64,000 nucleotides of DNA from an uncultured Pseudomonadota bacterium (lineage in GTDB: Bacteria; Pseudomonadota; Gammaproteobacteria; Steroidobacterales; Steroidobacteraceae): positions 1-64,000 of the forward strand of contig CAISDJ010000088.1 of assembly GCA_903884105.1 (NCBI GenBank), in the 5' to 3' direction. Made by a program: the position numbers and the translations under genes. A model generated the notes under the pieces. The model saw nothing but the letters and a program-made list of their open reading frames with translations, was not told the DNA's origin and did no database searches. Of the stretch, positions 53,368 to 63,076 are shown one piece after another (the first letter of the stretch is position 1; each line of letters begins with the position of its first letter).

Positions 53368-53383
53368 GTTAAAGATATTAAAC
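53368..53383. promoter_or_regulatory. Operator-like AT motif directly before puuD (plus arm)
   Basis: GTTAAAGATATTAAAC is an imperfect palindrome (12 of 16 positions) that ends at the base before the GTG start of puuD. It stands out in a GC-rich region and pairs with the motif at 53158-53173. No Shine-Dalgarno site is visible for puuD, so the transcript may be leaderless or start inside this motif. Confidence 0.45.
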
Positions 53384-54145
53384 GTGCGTAAGTCGAAGCC
53401 GCTCATCGGCATCCCGGCAGATCGGCGTCTGCTGGGGGCCCACTACTTTCACTGCGTTGGCGAGAAATACATCGCTGCGGTGGCGGATGGGGCGCGCGCC
53501 ATCCCCGTGTTGATCCCGGCACTGGGTGAAGGCCTCGATCTCGAGGAGTTGCTCGAGCGATTCGACGGGCTGATGCTGACGGGCAGTCCGTCGAACGTGG
53601 CGCCGCATCACTACGGTGGTCCGGCGAGCGATCCCGGCACGCTGCACGATCCCGACCGCGATGCGACGACGCTGCCGCTGATTCCGCGTGCCATTGCCGC
53701 CGGCATGCCGGTGCTTGCGATCTGCCGCGGATTCCAGGAGATGAATGTCGCGTTCGGCGGCACGCTCTGGCAGAAGTTGCAGGAAGTCGACGGGTTCCGC
53801 GATCACCGCGAGGACAAGGAGCAGCCGGTTGACGTGCAGTACGCGCCCGTTCATTCCGTCCGCCTGACGGAGGACGGCCTTTTCAGGAAGCTGGCTGGTC
53901 ACGAGACGCTTGCAGTGAATTCATTGCATTCCCAAGGCGTGCAGACACTGGGAGCCAGGCTCGCCGTGGAGGCGACGGCTCCTGATGGCGTGATCGAAGC
54001 GTTCAGAGCGCTCGATGCGCCGGCCTTTGCGGTCGGCGTGCAATGGCACCCGGAATGGAAGATGCAGGCCAATGATTTTTCGCGTGCGCTATTCGGCGCA
54101 TTCGGTGACGCGGCACGGGCCCGCGCAGCGAGGCAGATCCCATGA
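53384..54145 (+). CDS. puuD: Gamma-glutamyl-GABA hydrolase (class I glutamine amidotransferase fold)
   Basis: A 253-residue hydrolase (E. coli PuuD has 254) that would release GABA and glutamate from gamma-glutamyl-GABA. The triad is visible: C114 in LAICRGFQEMN, and H222/E224 in VQWHPEW. The start is GTG 53384. The stop overlaps the ATG of the second puuA-like gene (ATGA). First gene of the plus arm. Confidence 0.92.
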   Translation: MRKSKPLIGIPADRRLLGAHYFHCVGEKYIAAVADGARAIPVLIPALGEGLDLEELLERFDGLMLTGSPSNVAPHHYGGPASDPGTLHDPDRDATTLPLIPRAIAAGMPVLAICRGFQEMNVAFGGTLWQKLQEVDGFRDHREDKEQPVDVQYAPVHSVRLTEDGLFRKLAGHETLAVNSLHSQGVQTLGARLAVEATAPDGVIEAFRALDAPAFAVGVQWHPEWKMQANDFSRALFGAFGDAARARAARQIP

Positions 54146-55491
54146 GTTCGACAAAAACCGGCGTCATCCAGCAGTTCTTCAGGGAGCACGGCATCTCCGA
54201 GGTCGAGGGCGTGATCCCCGACATGGCCGGGGTGGCCCGCGGCAAGGTGATGCCGGCGGAGAAATTCGCGGAAGACGAGGGCATGCGGCTCCCCGAGTCG
54301 ATCTTCCTGCAAACAGTGACGGGTGAATATCCCGACGACGACCGCGCGATCAGCCCCTCTGAAATCGACATCGTGCTGAAGGCCGATCCGAACGCCGTCC
54401 GGGTCGTCCCGTGGGCAGCGGAACCCACCGCGCAGGTCATCCACGACTGCTTCTATTCCGACGGCCGCCCGGTGACGATGGCTCCCCGGTATGTGCTGCA
54501 GAAAGTGCTCGACCTCTACGCGCAGCGCGGCTGGGATCCCGTGGTGGCCCCCGAACTCGAGTTCTTCCTGGTCGAGCCCAATATCGACTCGGACTATCCG
54601 CTCAAGCCGCCTGTCGGCCGTTCCGGCCGGCCCGAGATCGGTCGGCAGTCGTATTCCATCGCGGCGGTCAACGAATTCGATCCGCTGTTCGACGACATGT
54701 ATGCGTTCTGCGAAGCGCAGGACATCGAGATCGACACGCTGATCCATGAAGACGGCGCGGCGCAGATGGAGATCAACCTGCTGCACGGCAATGCGCTGTC
54801 GCTTGCGGACCAGGTCTTCCTGTTCAAGCGCACTGCCCGTGAAGCGGCCCTGCGCCACAAGATGTATGCCACGTTCATGGCGAAGCCGATGGCCCGCGAG
54901 CCTGGCAGCGCGATGCACATCCACCAGAGCATCGTTGATACGAAGACCCGCAGGAATATTTTCAGCGATCCGGACGGCAAGCCATCGGCACTGTTCTATT
55001 CGCACGTGGCGGGCCTGCAGAAGTACTTGCCGGGCGCGATGGCGCTGTTCGCACCCAACGTCAATTCCTACCGCCGCATCACGCGCCACAGTTCGGCCCC
55101 CATCAACACGCACTGGGGGCACGACAACCGGACGGCCGGTTTGCGGGTGCCGGTCGCGAGTCCCGAGAACCGGCGTGTGGAGAATCGCGTGGGCGGCGCC
55201 GACGCCAACTCCTATCTGGCGATTGCCGCTTCCCTGGCCTGTGGTTACCTCGGCATGATCGAGGGCTTGAGTCCAAGCGATCCGATTGTAGGCAGCGCCT
55301 ACGACCTGCCGTTCTCGTTGCCGCGAAGCCTTGAAGAATCGCTGCGGCTGCTGCGGGACTGCCGTCCGCTGATCGACATTCTCGGTGAGCGCTTCGTGCT
55401 CGCCTACACGGCGGTCAAGGAAAACGAGCATGAAACGTTCCTGCGCGTGATCAGCTCATGGGAGCGGGAGCATCTGTTGCTCAACGTCTAA
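54142..55491 (+). CDS. Second gamma-glutamylamine synthetase-like ligase (glutamine-synthetase family)
   Basis: A 449-residue ligase paralogous to the one at 51777 (about the same length and motif order): GVIPDMAGVARGKVMPAEKF, VVAPELEFFLVEPN, QMEINLLHGNALSLAD, AMHIHQSIVDTKTRRNIFS and the NRTAGLRVPVASPENRRVENR block. It is coupled to puuD by ATGA. Having two ligases in one locus suggests different amine substrates (putrescine, spermidine, other amines), as in pseudomonads. Confidence 0.88.
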   Translation: MSSTKTGVIQQFFREHGISEVEGVIPDMAGVARGKVMPAEKFAEDEGMRLPESIFLQTVTGEYPDDDRAISPSEIDIVLKADPNAVRVVPWAAEPTAQVIHDCFYSDGRPVTMAPRYVLQKVLDLYAQRGWDPVVAPELEFFLVEPNIDSDYPLKPPVGRSGRPEIGRQSYSIAAVNEFDPLFDDMYAFCEAQDIEIDTLIHEDGAAQMEINLLHGNALSLADQVFLFKRTAREAALRHKMYATFMAKPMAREPGSAMHIHQSIVDTKTRRNIFSDPDGKPSALFYSHVAGLQKYLPGAMALFAPNVNSYRRITRHSSAPINTHWGHDNRTAGLRVPVASPENRRVENRVGGADANSYLAIAASLACGYLGMIEGLSPSDPIVGSAYDLPFSLPRSLEESLRLLRDCRPLIDILGERFVLAYTAVKENEHETFLRVISSWEREHLLLNV

Positions 55492-55621
55492 GACGTTGCG
55501 TAGAGGGTTTGGGGCTTTAGGCTGGAGGTGCAAACGTGCAAATCAGGATTCATTTCTTGCCAACCCCCTGCCCGGAGCCCCAGTCCTGAAGCCCGTATCG
55601 ACGCTCGCCGGTTCCGCCGCC

Positions 55622-57037
55622 ATGTCTGAGCGGGGCGCGACGACTCCCGCAACGCCGCAGCGTACGCTGGCGGAATGGCAGAAGCTGGACCAGGCCCACC
55701 TGCATCCCTTCACCGATCACGGTGCCATCCAGAAGAAGGGCACGCGGGTCATCGCTCGCGCCGAAGGCGTTTACCTTTATGACGTCGAAGGCCGCCAACT
55801 GCTCGACGGCATGGCTGGCCTCTGGTGCGTGAATCTCGGCTACGGGCGCGCCGAACTCGCAGACGCGGCTTACAGCCAGATGCGTACGCTGCCGTACTAC
55901 AACAGCTTCTTCCAGTGCACCCACCCGCCAGCCATCGAGCTTGCCCAGGCGCTGGTCGAGGTCACCCCAGCGCAGTTCAATCATGTCTTCTTCACCGGAT
56001 CGGGATCGGAAGCAAACGACACCGTTTTGCGTGCAGTGAGGCACTACTGGACTGCGCTCGGGTTTCCGCAGCGTTCGGTCATCATTGGCCGCCACAATGG
56101 CTATCACGGCAGCACGGTTGCCGGTGCGAGTCTGGGCGGCATGGCGCCCATGCACGCCCAAGGCGGATTGCCGATCCCGGGGATCGTGCATATTCGCCAG
56201 CCGTACTGGTACGGCGAAGGCGGGGACTTGTCGCAGGAAGAGTTCGGACTCGTCGTGGCGCAGGCGCTGGAAGACAAGATCCTGGAGCTCGGTCCGGAGC
56301 GCGTCGGGGCGTTCATTGCCGAGCCCATCCAGGGAGCCGGCGGCGTCGTCATTCCGCCTTCGACGTATTGGCCCGCCATCCAGAAGATCGTCGATCGCTA
56401 CGGGATCCTGCTGGTGGCCGATGAAGTGATCTGCGGCTTTGGCCGCACGGGAGAATGGTTCGGGTCCGACTACTTTCGCATCCGCCCTGATCTCATGCCG
56501 ATCGCGAAGGGACTGTCGTCGGGTTACCAGCCGATTGGCGGTGTGATGATTGCCGATCGCGTGGCCGACGTATTGCTCGGGCCCGGTGGCGAGTTCAATC
56601 ACGGCTTTACGTACTCGGGTCATCCGGTGGCCTGTGCGGTCGCAAGTGCGGCGCTCAAGATCTACCGGGAAGAGAACGTGATCGAGCGTGTGAAGGCCGA
56701 TGTCGGTCCTTATCTAAAGGAGCGCTGGTCCGATCTGGCAACGCATCCGCTTGTTGGGGAGGCGAGGTGTGTTGGGCTCATCGGCGCCCTCGAGCTCGTG
56801 CGCGACAAAGCCAGGCGGACGTTGTTTACGCCGGGCGGCGAGGTGGGCACGTGGTGTCGTGACCTCTGCGTCGAGAATGGGCTCGTGATGCGCGCGGTAC
56901 GGGACTCGATGATCATCTCGCCGCCGCTCGTGATCACGCGGGCGCAGATCGACGAGCTTGTCGACAAGGCCGGGCGCTGTCTCGATCTGACGCTGGCAAA
57001 AGTGCAAGCGGACGCCAGGTTCCGCATCCGGTCCTGA
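55622..57037 (+). CDS. SpuC-like class III aminotransferase (putrescine/polyamine:pyruvate)
   Basis: A 471-residue PLP enzyme. VADEVICGFGRTG carries the aspartate (D267) and IAKGLSSGYQPIGG carries the Schiff-base lysine K296; RHNGYHGSTVAGASLGGM is characteristic of the putrescine-pyruvate type. It would move an amino group from putrescine, spermidine or a gamma-glutamyl intermediate to pyruvate. ATG 55622 is chosen, 130 bases after the ligase stop; the frame opens earlier without similarity. Last gene of the plus arm. Confidence 0.9.
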   Translation: MSERGATTPATPQRTLAEWQKLDQAHLHPFTDHGAIQKKGTRVIARAEGVYLYDVEGRQLLDGMAGLWCVNLGYGRAELADAAYSQMRTLPYYNSFFQCTHPPAIELAQALVEVTPAQFNHVFFTGSGSEANDTVLRAVRHYWTALGFPQRSVIIGRHNGYHGSTVAGASLGGMAPMHAQGGLPIPGIVHIRQPYWYGEGGDLSQEEFGLVVAQALEDKILELGPERVGAFIAEPIQGAGGVVIPPSTYWPAIQKIVDRYGILLVADEVICGFGRTGEWFGSDYFRIRPDLMPIAKGLSSGYQPIGGVMIADRVADVLLGPGGEFNHGFTYSGHPVACAVASAALKIYREENVIERVKADVGPYLKERWSDLATHPLVGEARCVGLIGALELVRDKARRTLFTPGGEVGTWCRDLCVENGLVMRAVRDSMIISPPLVITRAQIDELVDKAGRCLDLTLAKVQADARFRIRS

Positions 57038-57260
57038 GTTGCGCGCAGGGCGGGGAAGTGATCGGCGCTAGCGTATCGGCGTAGCCGCGTTCCTCACGAT
57101 GGTGCAGTCGCGGCGCCCGGCGCCCGCCATTGGTGCATTCGTCATTGAATGTGAGGCGGTGGATCGCACGGGTTCTGTCGCCCGGACGTGGGGTAGTTCC
57201 TCTTGGCGCTGGAGTGACTCTTGCATCTTCTATTCGGATTGCCCCCGTAGGAGACTCGGC

Positions 57261-60200
57261 TTGTCCATTTACGTCGCGCTGAATCATGTTACGCACTATC
57301 GCTACGACCGGTTCGTCACCCTGGGTCCCCAGATCGTGCGCTTGCGCCCTGCGCCGCACAGTCGCACCCGCATCCTGTCGTATTCGCTCACCATCCTTCC
57401 CAGGAAGCACTTCATCAACTGGCAACAGGACCCCGAGGCCAACTACCTCGCGCGGCTGGTATTTCCGGAGGAGACTCGGGAGTTCCGCATCGAGGTAGAT
57501 CTCGTTGCCGAGATGGCGGTCCTGAATCCTTTCGACTTCTTCCTCGCGCCGCATGCCGAGAAATTTCCGGTGCAGTACGACGCCGGCGAGAAGCGCGACC
57601 TCGTGCCTTACCTGGTGAAGCCGCCGGCCACGCCGCTCCTGGCCCGTTTCCTGAAGGAGGTTCCGCGAGACCCGGTACGCACGATCGACTTCCTGGTCGC
57701 CATCAATCGCAGGCTGGCCGGGGATATCCGTTACCTGATCCGCATGGAGCCGGGCGTACAGACGCCGGAGGAGACGCTGCAAAAGGCATCGGGGTCCTGC
57801 CGCGACTCCGCCGCGCTGCTCGTGCAGCTGCTGCGGCATCTTGGTTTCGCGGCCCGCTTTGTGTCCGGCTACCTGATCCAGCTCGTAGCAGACGTGAAGT
57901 CGCTCGATGGCCCTTCGGGTCCCGAGAAGGACTTCACGGACCTGCATGCCTGGGTCGAAGTCTATCTGCCCGGCGGTGGCTGGATCGGGCTCGATCCGAC
58001 CTCCGGACTACTGGCGGGCGAAGGGCACATCCCGCTCGCGTGCACTCCCGAACCCACGTCCGCGGCGCCGGTGACCGGGGCAGTCGACGAGAGCGAAGTG
58101 GCCTTCGAACATCACATGAAGGTCAGCCGGGTCTGGCAGGCATCCCGTGTGACCAAGCCGTATACGGACCTCGACTGGGCGGAGATCGAAAGACTGGGGC
58201 ACCGCATCGACGTCGACCTGGCGGAGGGCGATGTCCGCCTGACTATGGGCGGCGAGCCCACGTTCGTGTCGGGCGACGATCCCGATGGCCCCGAGTGGAA
58301 CACCACGGCGCTCGGTCCCACCAAGCGCAAGCTGGCGGCCACGGTGTACCACCGGATGCGGGACAAGTACGCGCCCGAGGGCCTCGCGCACTTCGGACAA
58401 GGGAAATGGTACCCGGGAGAACAGCTGCCGCGCTGGTCGCTCAACTGCTTCTGGCGCACGGATGGTGAACCGGTGTGGCAGAACCCGAAACTGCTTGCCG
58501 ACGAAGCCGTCGACTCTGGCGCTGACGACGCGACGGCGAAGCGCTTCCTGTCGTCAGTAGCAGCACGCCTCGGACTCGCCCCGGACTTTGTCTTCTCCGC
58601 GTATGAAGATGCCTTCTACTATCTGTGGCGCGAGCGGCGCTTTCCGTCCAACGTGGACCCCTTCAACTCGAAGCTCGAGGATCCGCTCGAACGCGCACGG
58701 TTGGCCAAGGTGTTCAGCCAGGGGCTCGACAAGCCCGTCGGTCATGTATTGCCGGTCAGTCGTGCAGCATCCGGTGCGGGTTGGCAGAGCAGTTCGTGGT
58801 TCCTGCGGTCGGAGCGGTGCTACCTGACCCCTGGCGATTCAGCGCTGGGTTACCGCCTGCCGCTCGATTCGTTGCCCTGGGCTGCCGATGCCGATTTCCC
58901 GTACGTCTATCCGCCCGACCCGACACAGTCCTTCCCGGCGCTGCAGTCATATGCGCAACTGCGCCAGCAATTCCAGTCGTCGCTGCCCGCTGCATCGCTG
59001 AACCAGAGTCAAGGCAAGGGCAAGGACAAGGGGATCAAGGCCGCGGCAGATGACGAGGTCGAGCCACTCAAGTCGGCCGGCTTTGTCACCCGCACGGCCA
59101 TGAGCGCCGAGCCACGCAATGGCGTGCTGTATATCTTCATGCCGCCGACTCAGCGTCTTGAGGACTACCTTGAACTCGTTGCGGCCGTCGAGGCAACTGC
59201 GGCAGCGCACTCGCAGCCAGTGATCCTCGAAGGCTACGAGCCCCCCCGCGACCCGCGATTGCAGCAGTTCCGCGTGACGCCTGATCCGGGCGTCATTGAA
59301 GTGAACATCCACCCGTCATCCAGCTGGGACCAGCTCGTCGATCGCACCACGCACCTGTATGACGTCGCGCGTCAAACGCGCCTCTCGACCGAGAAGTTCA
59401 TGCTCGACGGTCGGCACACGGGCACGGGCGGCGGCAATCACTTCGTCCTCGGTGGGGCGACGGTAAACGATTCACCGTTCCTGCGGCGGCCAGACCTGCT
59501 CCGGAGCTTGCTCAGCTACTGGCACAACCACCCGTCGTTGTCGTATCTATTTTCGGGACTGTTCATCGGTCCGACCTCGCAGGCGCCGCGTGTGGACGAG
59601 GCTCGCAACGATTCGCTGTATGAACTCGAGATTGCCTTCAAGCAGTTGCCCCCGCTCGGGACCGTGCCGGCGCCGTGGCTGATCGACCGGCTGCTGCGCA
59701 ACCTGCTGATCGACGTCTCCGGCAATACGCATCGCACCGAGTTCTGCATCGACAAACTCTACTCGCCGGATGGCCCGACAGGCCGACTGGGCCTGCTGGA
59801 GATGCGCGCATTCGAGATGCCTCCGCATGCTCGCATGAGTCTTACGCAGCAGCTGTTGCTGCGCGCATTGGTGGCTCGCTTCTGGAAGCGGCCCTATGAG
59901 CCCGAACGGCTGGCGCGCTGGGGTACCGAACTACATGATCGCTTCATGCTGCCTTACTTCGTGCAGCAGGACTTCAATGACGTCATGGCAGAGATGCACG
60001 CTGCAGGGTTCCCGCTCAAGGAGTCCTGGTTCGCTCCTCATTTCGAGTTCCGCTTCCCAAAGGTCGGTGACTTCGCTACCCGCGGCGTCGATATTGAGCT
60101 TCGACATGCGCTTGAGCCATGGCATGTGATGGGCGAGGAGGGTGCCGCGGGCGGCGCAGTCCGCTACGTGGACTCTTCCGTCGAGCGCATGCAGGTGAAA

Positions 60201-60593
60201 GTCTCGGGACTGGCTCCGGACCGCTTCGCAATCACCTGCAATGGTCGCCGCCTGCCGCTGCGGCCCACGGGCACGGTTGGCGAGTCCGTGGCGGGCGTCC
60301 GCTATCGTGCGTGGCAGCCGTCAGCCGCCCTGCATCCCACCATCGGCAGTCACAATCCGCTCACCTTCGATCTCGTGGATACATGGATGCAACGGTCGCT
60401 GGGCGGATGCCAGTACCACGTGGCCCACCCAGGCGGCCGCAGCTACGACACCTTTCCGGTCAATGCGTTCGAAGCGGAGAGTCGCCGGCTGGCGCGCTTC
60501 TTCCGTATTGGCCACACGCCGGGTGTCATGGCGGTTTCGCCCGAGGATTCGACGAACGCGGACTTTCCGTTTACGCTCGACCTCAGGACCTGA
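57261..60593 (+). CDS. Transglutaminase-like protease fused to DUF2126
   Basis: A 1110-residue cytoplasmic protein. The N-terminal bacterial transglutaminase-like domain (about 1-270) has the triad C180 (SGSCRDSA), H229 (DLHAWVEVY) and D245 (GLDPTSG). The DUF2126 domain (about 290-1100) contains LTMGGEPTFVSGDDPDGPEW, WYPGEQLPRW, LEGYEPPRDPRLQQFRVTPD and VLGGATVNDSPFLRRPDLLR. DUF2126 looks like a glutamine-synthetase-type/ATP-grasp ligase neighbour domain of unknown activity. The start is TTG 57261, after AGGAG. It is the first gene of a coupled operon thought to make or process a peptide. Confidence 0.88.
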   Translation: MSIYVALNHVTHYRYDRFVTLGPQIVRLRPAPHSRTRILSYSLTILPRKHFINWQQDPEANYLARLVFPEETREFRIEVDLVAEMAVLNPFDFFLAPHAEKFPVQYDAGEKRDLVPYLVKPPATPLLARFLKEVPRDPVRTIDFLVAINRRLAGDIRYLIRMEPGVQTPEETLQKASGSCRDSAALLVQLLRHLGFAARFVSGYLIQLVADVKSLDGPSGPEKDFTDLHAWVEVYLPGGGWIGLDPTSGLLAGEGHIPLACTPEPTSAAPVTGAVDESEVAFEHHMKVSRVWQASRVTKPYTDLDWAEIERLGHRIDVDLAEGDVRLTMGGEPTFVSGDDPDGPEWNTTALGPTKRKLAATVYHRMRDKYAPEGLAHFGQGKWYPGEQLPRWSLNCFWRTDGEPVWQNPKLLADEAVDSGADDATAKRFLSSVAARLGLAPDFVFSAYEDAFYYLWRERRFPSNVDPFNSKLEDPLERARLAKVFSQGLDKPVGHVLPVSRAASGAGWQSSSWFLRSERCYLTPGDSALGYRLPLDSLPWAADADFPYVYPPDPTQSFPALQSYAQLRQQFQSSLPAASLNQSQGKGKDKGIKAAADDEVEPLKSAGFVTRTAMSAEPRNGVLYIFMPPTQRLEDYLELVAAVEATAAAHSQPVILEGYEPPRDPRLQQFRVTPDPGVIEVNIHPSSSWDQLVDRTTHLYDVARQTRLSTEKFMLDGRHTGTGGGNHFVLGGATVNDSPFLRRPDLLRSLLSYWHNHPSLSYLFSGLFIGPTSQAPRVDEARNDSLYELEIAFKQLPPLGTVPAPWLIDRLLRNLLIDVSGNTHRTEFCIDKLYSPDGPTGRLGLLEMRAFEMPPHARMSLTQQLLLRALVARFWKRPYEPERLARWGTELHDRFMLPYFVQQDFNDVMAEMHAAGFPLKESWFAPHFEFRFPKVGDFATRGVDIELRHALEPWHVMGEEGAAGGAVRYVDSSVERMQVKVSGLAPDRFAITCNGRRLPLRPTGTVGESVAGVRYRAWQPSAALHPTIGSHNPLTFDLVDTWMQRSLGGCQYHVAHPGGRSYDTFPVNAFEAESRRLARFFRIGHTPGVMAVSPEDSTNADFPFTLDLRT

Positions 60594-60616
60594 AAGTAAA
60601 GTCTTGAAGAGCATCG

Positions 60617-63076
60617 ATGGCGGCCGACAGTCTTGAATTCTACGCAACCGATGCGCACCGCTATGACGAATTGCGGGATCGCACGGGAGCATTGAGGCCG
60701 CATTGGCGTCCGCTGATCGAGCGCCTGACCGCGGACGGCCCGCGCGCAGCCCGCCGCGGCGTCGAGCTGGCGCAGCGGCTCATTGTCGAGAATGGCGTCA
60801 CTTACAATGTGTACGCGGACCCGCAGGGCAAGGATCGTCCCTGGGTGCTGGATCCGTTGCCGATGGTCCTGCCGGCGGCGGAGTGGCGGCAGATTGAAGC
60901 GGGGGTCGCGCAGCGCGCGCGGCTGTTCGATGCGTTGCTTCGCGATCTTTACGGGTCGCAGCAGACACTGACATCGGGCGTTGTCCCTGCGGAGCTGCCT
61001 TTCGGTCATCCGAATTTCCTGTGGCCCTGCCACGGCATGACGCCACCGGATGGGCAATGGCTCCATGTTTACGCGGTGGACCTCGCGCGTTCGCCCGAAG
61101 GATCGTGGTGGGTGCTCGCGGATCGGACACAAACCCCCTCCGGAACCGGTTACGCGCTGGAGAATCGACAGATCGTCGCCCGCGTGTTGCCTGAGCTGAT
61201 TCGCGAGCTCGGTGTGCGGCCCCTCACGGCGTTTTTTGCCAACTTGCGCGAGCGCCTGCTCGCCTTCGCACCCGAAGGCGAGACCCCGCTGGCAGTCGTG
61301 TTGACGCCGGGTTCGTTCAATGAAACGTACTTCGAGCATGCCTACCTCGCACGGCAGCTTGGGCTGCCGCTGGTCGAGGGCTCCGACCTCACGGTGCGCG
61401 GCGACACGGTCTATCTGAAGACCCTGACCGGGTTACGTCGCGTCCATTCGATCCTGCGCCGGCTCGACGACGATTTCTGTGATCCCGTGGAGCTGCGTGC
61501 CGACTCCGCGCTCGGAGTACCCGGTTTGTTGGCGGCTGCACGCGCGGGGCGAGTCATGCTCGCGAATGCACTCGGCAGCGGCGTGCTCGAGTCAGCTGCG
61601 TGGTTGGGCTTCATGCCGGGTGCGGCGGAGCAACTGCTCGGCGAGCAGCTGTTGCTGCCGTCGGTCGCGACCTGGTGGTGCGGCGAGAGGCCGGCACTCG
61701 AGCACGTCATCGCCAACCTCGACCGCCTGGTGATCAAACCGGCATTCCCGAGCCAGCGCTTCGAGCCCGTGTTCGGCAAGTACCAGAGTCCCACCCAGCG
61801 ACAACGGCTGATCGAGCGGTTGCGTTCCCGCCCGCATGCGTACGTTGCCCAGGAGCGGCTCGACCTGTCGCAGGCGCCGGTGTGGCGGTCGGGAGAAACG
61901 CCGGGTTTTGCAGCGCGTTCGCTCGGCATCCGGGTGTACGCAATCCGCACGGCGAACGGGTTCGAGGTGATGCCGGGCGGGCTCGCGCGAATCGCTGGCG
62001 ACAGCCGCGTTGAAATCGTGTCGACGCAGCGCGGGGGTGGGAGCAAGGATGTGTGGGTACTGGGCACCACGGCAGATGAACCCCAGCAGCTGACTCCGGG
62101 CGCACGCTTCAGGGTCAGGCATGACGACCTGCCATCGCGCCTCGTCGAGAATCTCTATTGGTTCGGTCGCTATGCCGAGCGGTGCGAAGACAAGGTCCGG
62201 CTGCTGCGTGCAACGCTGGCGGTGCGAGCCGATCCGGAGGTGTGGCAGCGTGCCAAGCAAGCGTGCGAGTCCTTCGGCGTGCTGCGGTCCGATCCGCGCA
62301 TCGCCGTGGCGCTTTTCGATCCCGACAACCCGATCGGCCTGACTGCCGACTTGCACCGCCTGGTCTACTGCGCCACCGAGGTCCGCAGTCGCCTGTCCAC
62401 CGAGCATTGGGCTGCAATCGGCACGTTGAATCGCGAGTCCCAGGAAACCACGGCGGCACTCGGTGAGGTGGTCCCGCCGGATCCACGGGAAGTCCTCGAC
62501 CGGTTACTCGCGCCGCTCGTGGCGCTGGCAGGTCTCGCCCTTGATGACATGACGCAGGATGACGGCTGGCGGCTGCTGGTGCTGGGTCGGCGTCTCGAGC
62601 GCCTGCAATTCCTGGCCACGCTGATCTCGCAGCGGTTGACGGCCTCGACGCTGGCATCGCAAGCGGAGGTTGAATGGCTGCTCGATATCGCCGGCAGCAC
62701 GATCACCTATCGCATGCGGTACCTCGCCATGCCGCGAATCGGATCGGCGCTTGACCTGCTGGTTCGCGACGGTACCAATCCCCGCGCACTGGCATTCCAG
62801 GTTCTTGCCATCCAGGACCTGCTGCAACGGCTGTCGAAGTCGCTGGGTGCCGCGGGCGATCGCTCAGTGGAAAGTGCCTTCACGCAGTCATTGCAGCCGT
62901 TGCTTGACGTGGACCTCGGCACGCTCGAGGGCGAAGGGCATGGAGCGCAAGCGGCGAGGTCAGCCTTTGCTGCGGGTCTCGATGCCCTGGCTGCGGCCGC
63001 AGCCAGGCTTTCCGACTTGCTGTCTTCACGCCACTTCTCGCATGTGAAGTCCGATATGCATACAGTGGCGGCATGA
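60617..63076 (+). CDS. Circularly permuted ATP-grasp domain fused to an alpha-E domain
   Basis: An 819-residue protein. The first part (about 1-490) is a type 2 circularly permuted ATP-grasp ligase, with VENGVTYNVYADPQGKDRPW, VLTPGSFNETYFEHAYLARQ and LVIKPAFPSQRFEPVFGKYQ. The second (about 505-800) is an all-helical alpha-E domain (SRLVENLYWFGRYAERCEDK ...). In many genomes these are separate genes; here they are fused. The ATP-grasp should form an amide bond between a peptide and an amino acid or amine. It overlaps the next gene by ATGA. Confidence 0.88.
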   Translation: MAADSLEFYATDAHRYDELRDRTGALRPHWRPLIERLTADGPRAARRGVELAQRLIVENGVTYNVYADPQGKDRPWVLDPLPMVLPAAEWRQIEAGVAQRARLFDALLRDLYGSQQTLTSGVVPAELPFGHPNFLWPCHGMTPPDGQWLHVYAVDLARSPEGSWWVLADRTQTPSGTGYALENRQIVARVLPELIRELGVRPLTAFFANLRERLLAFAPEGETPLAVVLTPGSFNETYFEHAYLARQLGLPLVEGSDLTVRGDTVYLKTLTGLRRVHSILRRLDDDFCDPVELRADSALGVPGLLAAARAGRVMLANALGSGVLESAAWLGFMPGAAEQLLGEQLLLPSVATWWCGERPALEHVIANLDRLVIKPAFPSQRFEPVFGKYQSPTQRQRLIERLRSRPHAYVAQERLDLSQAPVWRSGETPGFAARSLGIRVYAIRTANGFEVMPGGLARIAGDSRVEIVSTQRGGGSKDVWVLGTTADEPQQLTPGARFRVRHDDLPSRLVENLYWFGRYAERCEDKVRLLRATLAVRADPEVWQRAKQACESFGVLRSDPRIAVALFDPDNPIGLTADLHRLVYCATEVRSRLSTEHWAAIGTLNRESQETTAALGEVVPPDPREVLDRLLAPLVALAGLALDDMTQDDGWRLLVLGRRLERLQFLATLISQRLTASTLASQAEVEWLLDIAGSTITYRMRYLAMPRIGSALDLLVRDGTNPRALAFQVLAIQDLLQRLSKSLGAAGDRSVESAFTQSLQPLLDVDLGTLEGEGHGAQAARSAFAAGLDALAAAAARLSDLLSSRHFSHVKSDMHTVAA

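Noticed and set aside
53899-55431. A 510-codon minus-strand frame
   Set aside because: It is antisense to the puuD end and second ligase gene, and its residues (Arg/His/Val-rich) show no fold.
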